This document shows, piece after piece, positions 7,187 to 11,066 of a stretch of DNA of 11,066 bases. This DNA comes from Gammaproteobacteria bacterium. GTDB lineage: Bacteria > Pseudomonadota > Gammaproteobacteria > Poriferisulfidales > Oxydemutatoraceae. Below the pieces are notes generated by a model, which searched no databases, was not told the DNA's origin, and saw only the letters and a program-made list of their open reading frames with translations. Made by a program: the position numbers and the translations under genes. Where the stretch lies: positions 1-11,066 of the forward strand of contig RKSI01000152.1 of assembly GCA_007570905.1 (NCBI GenBank). Direction: 5' to 3'. Positions within the stretch are counted from its first letter, which is position 1. Every line of letters begins with the position of its first letter.

Positions 7187-8374
7187 ATGAAATTTTCAGC
7201 CGTTATTCTTGCCGCCGGGGAGGGCAAGCGCATGGGCGCGGACGGGCCGAAGGTGTTGTGCGACCTTGGCGGCGCGCCGCTGCTCGCGCATGTCATCGGC
7301 ATGATGAGGCGACTCGGCGCCGGCGCGGTGCACATCGTCGTCGGCCACGGCGCCGACCGCGTGCGCGAGGCGTTCGGCGGCGACGACAATCTTGTCTGGC
7401 ACGAGCAGCGCGAGCAACTCGGCACGGCGCACGCGGTGTCGTGCGCGCTGCCGGCGCTCGGCGACGCCGACACCGCGCTGATTACCTACGCCGACATGCC
7501 GCTGATTCACGCCGGCACCTACCGCGGCGTGCTCGACGGCCTGGCGCGCGCCGACCTGGCGCTGCTGACCGCCGATGTCACGGCGCCCGCCGGCTACGGG
7601 CGCATACTGCGCGACGGGCGCGGCGCCATCGCCGGCATAGTGGAAGAGGCCGACGCGACGCCTGAGCAGCGCGCGATTGCCGAAGTCAATCTGGGCGTGA
7701 TGGCGGCGAAGACGAAGGTTTTGCGCGAGTTGATTGCAAAGGTCGGCAACGACAACAACCAGCGCGAGTATTATCTGACCGATTGCGCCGCCGTCGCCGT
7801 CGCCGGCGGGCTGCGCGTCGCGTCAAGCGGGCTGCGCGATGAGTCGGAGGCGGCGGGCGTCAACGACCGCATTCAACTGGAGCGCGCCGAGCGCATTTTG
7901 CAGCGCCGCCGCGTGCACGGCCTGATGGAGCGGGGCGCGTGCGTGCGCGACGCAAGCCGCCTTGATGTGCGCGGCGAGGTGGAACTGGGGCGCAATGTGC
8001 TGTTTGATGTCGGCGTCGTGCTCGAGGGCGCGGTGGAACTCGGCGACGATGTGAGCGTCGGCGCCTACAGCATGCTGCGCGATGTCAGCATCGGCGCCGG
8101 CAGCGTCATCAAGCCGTATTCCATCGTTGAGGACGCGCAAATCGGCGCGCGCTGCTTCATCGGGCCGTACGCCAGAATCCGCCCGCAGACGGTGCTCGCC
8201 GACGAGGTGCATGTCGGCAACTTCGTCGAGGTCAAGAAGCGCGTCATCGGCGCCGGCAGCAAGGCCAACCACCGGAGTTACATCGGCCACCGCCAAACCG
8301 GCGCCGCCGCCCATGTCGGCGCCGCCGTCAGCACCCGCAATTCCGACCGCCCCGCCAAGCCAGCGGCGTGTTGA
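7187..8374 (+). CDS. glmU: Bifunctional GlmU (GlcNAc-1-P uridyltransferase / GlcN-1-P acetyltransferase), 3'-truncated
   Basis: GlmU acetylates glucosamine-1-P and then joins it to UTP to give UDP-GlcNAc for peptidoglycan and LPS. The 395-residue frame covers the whole uridyltransferase domain: LAAGEGKRM, PKVL (Lys22), EQLGTAHA, YADMPL (Asp103), AGYGRI, EVNLG, EYYLTD and GVNDRIQL (Asn226). It also covers most of the left-handed beta-helix acetyltransferase domain with hexapeptide-like repeats from about 255. The acetyltransferase His362 and Tyr365 in NHRSYIG are present. Homology then decays: 366-391 still aligns to the family but with many invariant residues changed. The frame ends at TGA 8372-8374, about 60 residues short of the normal ~456. 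A 5-base GGTGA at 7178-7182 may serve as ribosome site. glmS begins immediately, in another frame. Confidence 0.93.
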   Translation: MKFSAVILAAGEGKRMGADGPKVLCDLGGAPLLAHVIGMMRRLGAGAVHIVVGHGADRVREAFGGDDNLVWHEQREQLGTAHAVSCALPALGDADTALITYADMPLIHAGTYRGVLDGLARADLALLTADVTAPAGYGRILRDGRGAIAGIVEEADATPEQRAIAEVNLGVMAAKTKVLRELIAKVGNDNNQREYYLTDCAAVAVAGGLRVASSGLRDESEAAGVNDRIQLERAERILQRRRVHGLMERGACVRDASRLDVRGEVELGRNVLFDVGVVLEGAVELGDDVSVGAYSMLRDVSIGAGSVIKPYSIVEDAQIGARCFIGPYARIRPQTVLADEVHVGNFVEVKKRVIGAGSKANHRSYIGHRQTGAAAHVGAAVSTRNSDRPAKPAAC

Positions 8375-10167
8375 TGGAGGGGCTGCGGCGGCTTGAATAC
8401 CGCGGCTACGATTCCGCCGGCGTCGCGCTGGTCAACGGCGGCGTCCGGCGCGTCCGCAAACTCGGCAAGGTGGCCGAACTGCAAAGCGCGCTTGACGCCG
8501 ATCCCTGCGCCGGCAACGCCGGCGTCGCCCACACCCGCTGGGCGACCCACGGCGCGCCCGACGAGGCCAACGCCCACCCGCACATTTCGGGGCGCATCGT
8601 CATCGTTCACAACGGCATCATTGAGAACTACGAGGCGCTGAAAAAAACCCAGACAGAACGCGGCTTTGATTTCACCTCCGAGACCGACACCGAAGTCATC
8701 GCGCACCAGATTATGTGGCATCTGTCGCGCGGCGGCGATTTGCTGCGCGCCGTCAGCCTTGCGCTGAAAGACCTCAAGGGCACCTACGCGCTCGGCGTGA
8801 TTGATGTCGAGCAGCCCGGCCACATCGTGCTGGTTCGCAACGGCAGCCCGCTGGTCATCGGCGCCGGCGCCGACGGCGGCCACTACGCCGCCTCCGATGT
8901 GCACGCGCTGCTGCAGGTGACCACCGACTTCATCGTGCTGGAAAACGGCGACATCGCGCGCATCGGGCGCGACGGCGTCCGCATCTTCAACGGCGAACTG
9001 GAAGACGGCGAACTGCGCCCGGTGGAGCGCGCGCCGGTGGCGACGCCGCTGTCGCCGCACGCGATAGAACTCGGCGAGTTTGACCACTTCATGCAAAAGG
9101 AAATACACGACCAGCCGTGCGCCGTGACCGACACGCTCGAGGGCCGCCTGCTCGACGACACTGTGCCCGACGGGATACTGGGGCCGGGCGCCGCGGCCCT
9201 GCTGGACGCGGTGAAGGCGGTGCAGATAGTCGCCTGTGGCACCAGTTATCACGCCGGCCTGGTGGCGCGCCACTGGTTTGAGGAATTCGCCGGCGTGCCG
9301 TGCCGCGTCGAGATTGCCAGCGAGTTTCGCTACCGCCGTCAGGTGATATTGCCGGGCACGCTGTTTGTCGCCATCTCGCAGTCGGGCGAGACGGCGGACA
9401 CGCTCGCCGCGCTGGCGCTGGCGAAGAAGTGCGACTACCTGCCGTCGGTGGCGATTTGCAATGTGCCGGAGAGTTCGCTGGTGCGCGAGTCCGACCGCGT
9501 GCTGATGACCCACGCCGGGCCTGAAATAGGCGTCGCTTCCACCAAGGCGTTCACGACGCAGTTGGTGACGCTGTTGCTGCTTGCGATGTTGCTCGGCAAG
9601 CGCGCCGGCATGGAACCGGCGGTGCGCGCCGGCCTCGTCGCGCAGTTGCGCAACCTGCCGTCGCGCCTTGAACAGGCGCTGGCGCTGGAGCCGCGCATCC
9701 GGGAACTGGCGCAGCAGTACGCCGACAAAAACCATGTATTGTTTCTGGGGCGCGGGCGCCATTACCCGGTGGCGATGGAAGGCGCGCTGAAGATGAAGGA
9801 GATTTCCTACATCCACGCCGAAGCCTACGCCGCCGGCGAACTTAAGCACGGCCCGCTGGCGCTGGTGGACCGCGGTATGCCGGTGGTTTCGGTGGCGCCC
9901 AACGACCACCTGCTGGCCAAGTTGAAGTCCAACCTGCAGGAAGTGCGCGCGCGCGGCGGCGTGCTGCATGTATTCGCCGATTCGGGCGCGGGTTTCAGGT
10001 CCGAGGGCGATTCGGTGGTGGTGATTGAACTGAACGCGCCGGAAAACGCGGTGGCGCCGATTGTGTTCACGCTGCCGCTGCAAATACTGGCCTACCACAC
10101 GGCGCTGCTGAAAGGCACCGACATCGACCAGCCGCGCAACCTGGCGAAGTCGGTGACGGTGGAATAG
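8368..10167 (+). CDS. glmS: Glutamine-fructose-6-phosphate aminotransferase GlmS, 5'-truncated
   Basis: GlmS makes glucosamine-6-P from fructose-6-P and glutamine, the entry step to amino sugars. GTG 8368 (or ATG 8374) opens ~599 residues that align from the family's VLxEGLRRLEYRGYDSAG onward. The first ~15 codons, including the invariant MCGI with the N-terminal cysteine nucleophile of the glutaminase, are absent. Remaining glutaminase residues are present: HTRWATHG, HNGIIEN and SETDTEVIAH. The SIS isomerase half is complete: CGTSYHAG, EIASEFRYR, SQSGETADTLA, GVASTKAFTTQL, MKEISYIHAEAYAAGELKHG and the exact C-terminus QPRNLAKSVTVE with the active-site lysine. If the sequence is right, the protein could not use glutamine; ammonia use by the isomerase half would be the most it could do. 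Confidence 0.93.
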   Translation: MLMEGLRRLEYRGYDSAGVALVNGGVRRVRKLGKVAELQSALDADPCAGNAGVAHTRWATHGAPDEANAHPHISGRIVIVHNGIIENYEALKKTQTERGFDFTSETDTEVIAHQIMWHLSRGGDLLRAVSLALKDLKGTYALGVIDVEQPGHIVLVRNGSPLVIGAGADGGHYAASDVHALLQVTTDFIVLENGDIARIGRDGVRIFNGELEDGELRPVERAPVATPLSPHAIELGEFDHFMQKEIHDQPCAVTDTLEGRLLDDTVPDGILGPGAAALLDAVKAVQIVACGTSYHAGLVARHWFEEFAGVPCRVEIASEFRYRRQVILPGTLFVAISQSGETADTLAALALAKKCDYLPSVAICNVPESSLVRESDRVLMTHAGPEIGVASTKAFTTQLVTLLLLAMLLGKRAGMEPAVRAGLVAQLRNLPSRLEQALALEPRIRELAQQYADKNHVLFLGRGRHYPVAMEGALKMKEISYIHAEAYAAGELKHGPLALVDRGMPVVSVAPNDHLLAKLKSNLQEVRARGGVLHVFADSGAGFRSEGDSVVVIELNAPENAVAPIVFTLPLQILAYHTALLKGTDIDQPRNLAKSVTVE

Positions 10168-10198
10168 GGGCCGGCCCGCCGCCGCCGTTCCAGGATGG

Positions 10199-10224
10199 CC
10201 GGCAATCCGCGCCGGCAATCCGCG
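10199..10224 (+). repeat. Exact 13-bp tandem duplication upstream of the last gene
   Basis: CCGGCAATCCGCG occurs twice in succession (10199-10211 and 10212-10224) and ends two bases before the ATG at 10227. It occupies the place where a ribosome site would be expected, and none is visible there. The rest of the 59-nt gap after glmS holds a GGCCGGCC palindrome but no terminator. Confidence 0.8.
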
Positions 10225-10226
10225 CG

Positions 10227-11066
10227 ATGAAAAAAACCGCTCTTTTCCTGATACAGGCCAAAGCGGGGCTGCCGCGCATTTACCGTTGCCTGAAAAACAA
10301 GCCCCACCTGCTGCTCTCCTATCGGGAGCGAACGCCGGACACCGCGATTTACGCGCCCGGCACGACCTGGACATCGGGCCGAAACAGACTCATCGAGCAT
10401 GTCAAGGCCAACCGCCTGCAATACGACTGGTATGTGTTTCTCGACGAGGATGTGGTGTTCGCCGGCATGAGCCAGAAAGCCGGGTTCGGGATGTTTTTGT
10501 CCATCCTGTCGGTCGTTGACCACTCAATCGTCACCGCCGCCAAGGGCGATTACAACCGCCGCTGCAATCAGAAGCGCCTGGACGACATTGTGCCGGCGGC
10601 GATGTGCAAAAAGGGCGTGGAGAACCGGAAATGGGAATTGCAGACCGTGGACTGGTTTGACGGCCTGTTCAACGCCTTCTCCCGCGAGGCGTTTTTTGAC
10701 GAACGCCTGCTGCCCTACGAGGAAAAGTTTGACGGCCAATCGTGGTGGACATCGCAGTTCATCACGATACTGCGCGCCAATTATTGCTGCCGCGACCGCA
10801 TCGTGCAGTGCAACAAAATCTGCGTCCGCAACACGCAGTATTCGGACTATCCGCGCAACTTCGAGTCGTTCGGCCCGGCCTGCCGCGATGTGCTTGAACA
10901 ATTCGGCGTTGACACGATAGCAATGAGCGCGGGCGAAGAAGTGAAACCCGGTGCGCGCTACTCAACTCCCCCGCTGTTCAACCTCACACGCCGTGTCTTT
11001 GAAATCACCGAGCGCGTGCGCCGCCTTGTCTATGGAAGACATGCAGGTGGGGGGGGTGAACCGCCT
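10227..11066 (+). CDS. Glycosyltransferase-like protein, GT-A type by motif (3' end outside window)
   Basis: The frame is open from ATG 10227 to the right edge: 280 residues, no stop. It starts MKKTALFLIQAKAGLPRIYR, a beta-strand-like opening with no signal peptide or membrane helix. GRNRLIEHV (51-59) followed by DWYVFLDEDVVF (67-78) has the layout of GT-A glycosyltransferases, where Asp73-Glu74-Asp75 would be the DxD metal/nucleotide-sugar motif. Further on are WFDGLFNAFSREAFF, EEKFDGQSWWTSQF and a Cys-rich RANYCCRDRIVQCNKICVRN. I do not recognise the exact family, and donor and acceptor are unknown. Standing after glmUS it might use a UDP-sugar, but that is inference. Codon use resembles its neighbours. 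A run of eight G lies near the right edge. Confidence 0.55.
   Translation, partial: MKKTALFLIQAKAGLPRIYRCLKNKPHLLLSYRERTPDTAIYAPGTTWTSGRNRLIEHVKANRLQYDWYVFLDEDVVFAGMSQKAGFGMFLSILSVVDHSIVTAAKGDYNRRCNQKRLDDIVPAAMCKKGVENRKWELQTVDWFDGLFNAFSREAFFDERLLPYEEKFDGQSWWTSQFITILRANYCCRDRIVQCNKICVRNTQYSDYPRNFESFGPACRDVLEQFGVDTIAMSAGEEVKPGARYSTPPLFNLTRRVFEITERVRRLVYGRHAGGGGEPP
11049..11056 (+). repeat. Homopolymer of eight G within the glycosyltransferase-like gene
   Basis: The run sits in codons for Gly-Gly-Gly close to the window end. One extra G would put TGA directly after the run; one fewer would shift to a third frame. Such tracts can vary in length by slippage, and they are also prone to sequencing error. 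Confidence 0.75.

Noticed and set aside
8313..8374. GlmS start at ATG 8313, one base short of an ATG-TGC-GGC beginning
   Set aside because: Adding a base would give MCG followed by residues that still lack the family's IVGA spacing, and the following codons align better, without gaps, to the GlmU ITCNYDG segment. The frame would also still not join GVLMEG.
7187..10167. A natural GlmU-GlmS fusion protein
   Set aside because: The two homology blocks are in different frames with a TGA between them, so no single polypeptide is encoded as the sequence stands.
8278..10374. 698-codon open frame on the minus strand across glmS
   Set aside because: It is the antisense shadow of glmS; its translation is rich in His, Arg and Gln and matches no motif. 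The same holds for the long minus-strand frames at 5337-7097 (over atpD) and 2845-4404 (over atpA).

Overview
The window carries a complete F1Fo ATP synthase operon followed by the two UDP-GlcNAc precursor genes, all on the + strand. The order is atpZ (3' end only), atpI, atpB, atpE, atpF, atpH, atpA, atpG, atpD, atpC, glmU, glmS, then an unfinished glycosyltransferase-like gene. This is the E. coli-type arrangement (atpIBEFHAGDC then glmUS). Together with E. coli-like signatures in the beta subunit (residues around 6062-6100 read IYRYTLAGTEVSALLGR) it points to a gammaproteobacterium with a clearly GC-rich genome. I cannot name the genus.

Layout: 1-125 is the C-terminal tail of an AtpZ-type membrane protein. 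126-300 is a short non-coding or leader stretch with degenerate 15-bp tandem repeats. 301-7133 holds the synthase genes. atpI/atpB and atpE/atpF overlap by ATGA, atpF/atpH and atpD/atpC are 2-6 nt apart, and atpE, atpA, atpG and atpD have good Shine-Dalgarno sequences. 7134-7186 holds a GC-rich hairpin. 7187-10167 holds glmU and glmS, and 10227 to the right edge holds the glycosyltransferase-like gene. The products would make ATP from the ion gradient, make glucosamine-6-phosphate (GlmS) and convert glucosamine-1-phosphate to UDP-GlcNAc (GlmU) for the cell envelope.

Two things stand out. First, the glmU/glmS border is broken: GlmU loses about its last 60 residues, and GlmS loses its start, including the catalytic N-terminal cysteine. 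The two are joined in different frames within a few bases, and the last ~90 bp of glmU carries an unusual set of changes at otherwise invariant residues, nearly all explicable as single changes to C or G. A local assembly or sequence-quality fault is the leading explanation; a genuine deletion is the alternative. Second, by eye I find no ACGT tetranucleotide anywhere and only two AGCT, although other NCGN contexts are abundant. Codon choice switches synonymously to avoid both words, which suggests selection against these palindromes, for example from restriction-modification.

Smaller points are a c-subunit with Trp at the position of the Na+ ligand Gln32 but with the Glu65-Ser66 pair, a terminator-like hairpin with eight T inside the start of atpI, and a run of eight G in the terminal glycosyltransferase-like gene. 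Apart from the ACGT/AGCT pattern and the junction, the window is ordinary housekeeping sequence. I see no phage, CRISPR, insertion sequence or RNA gene.
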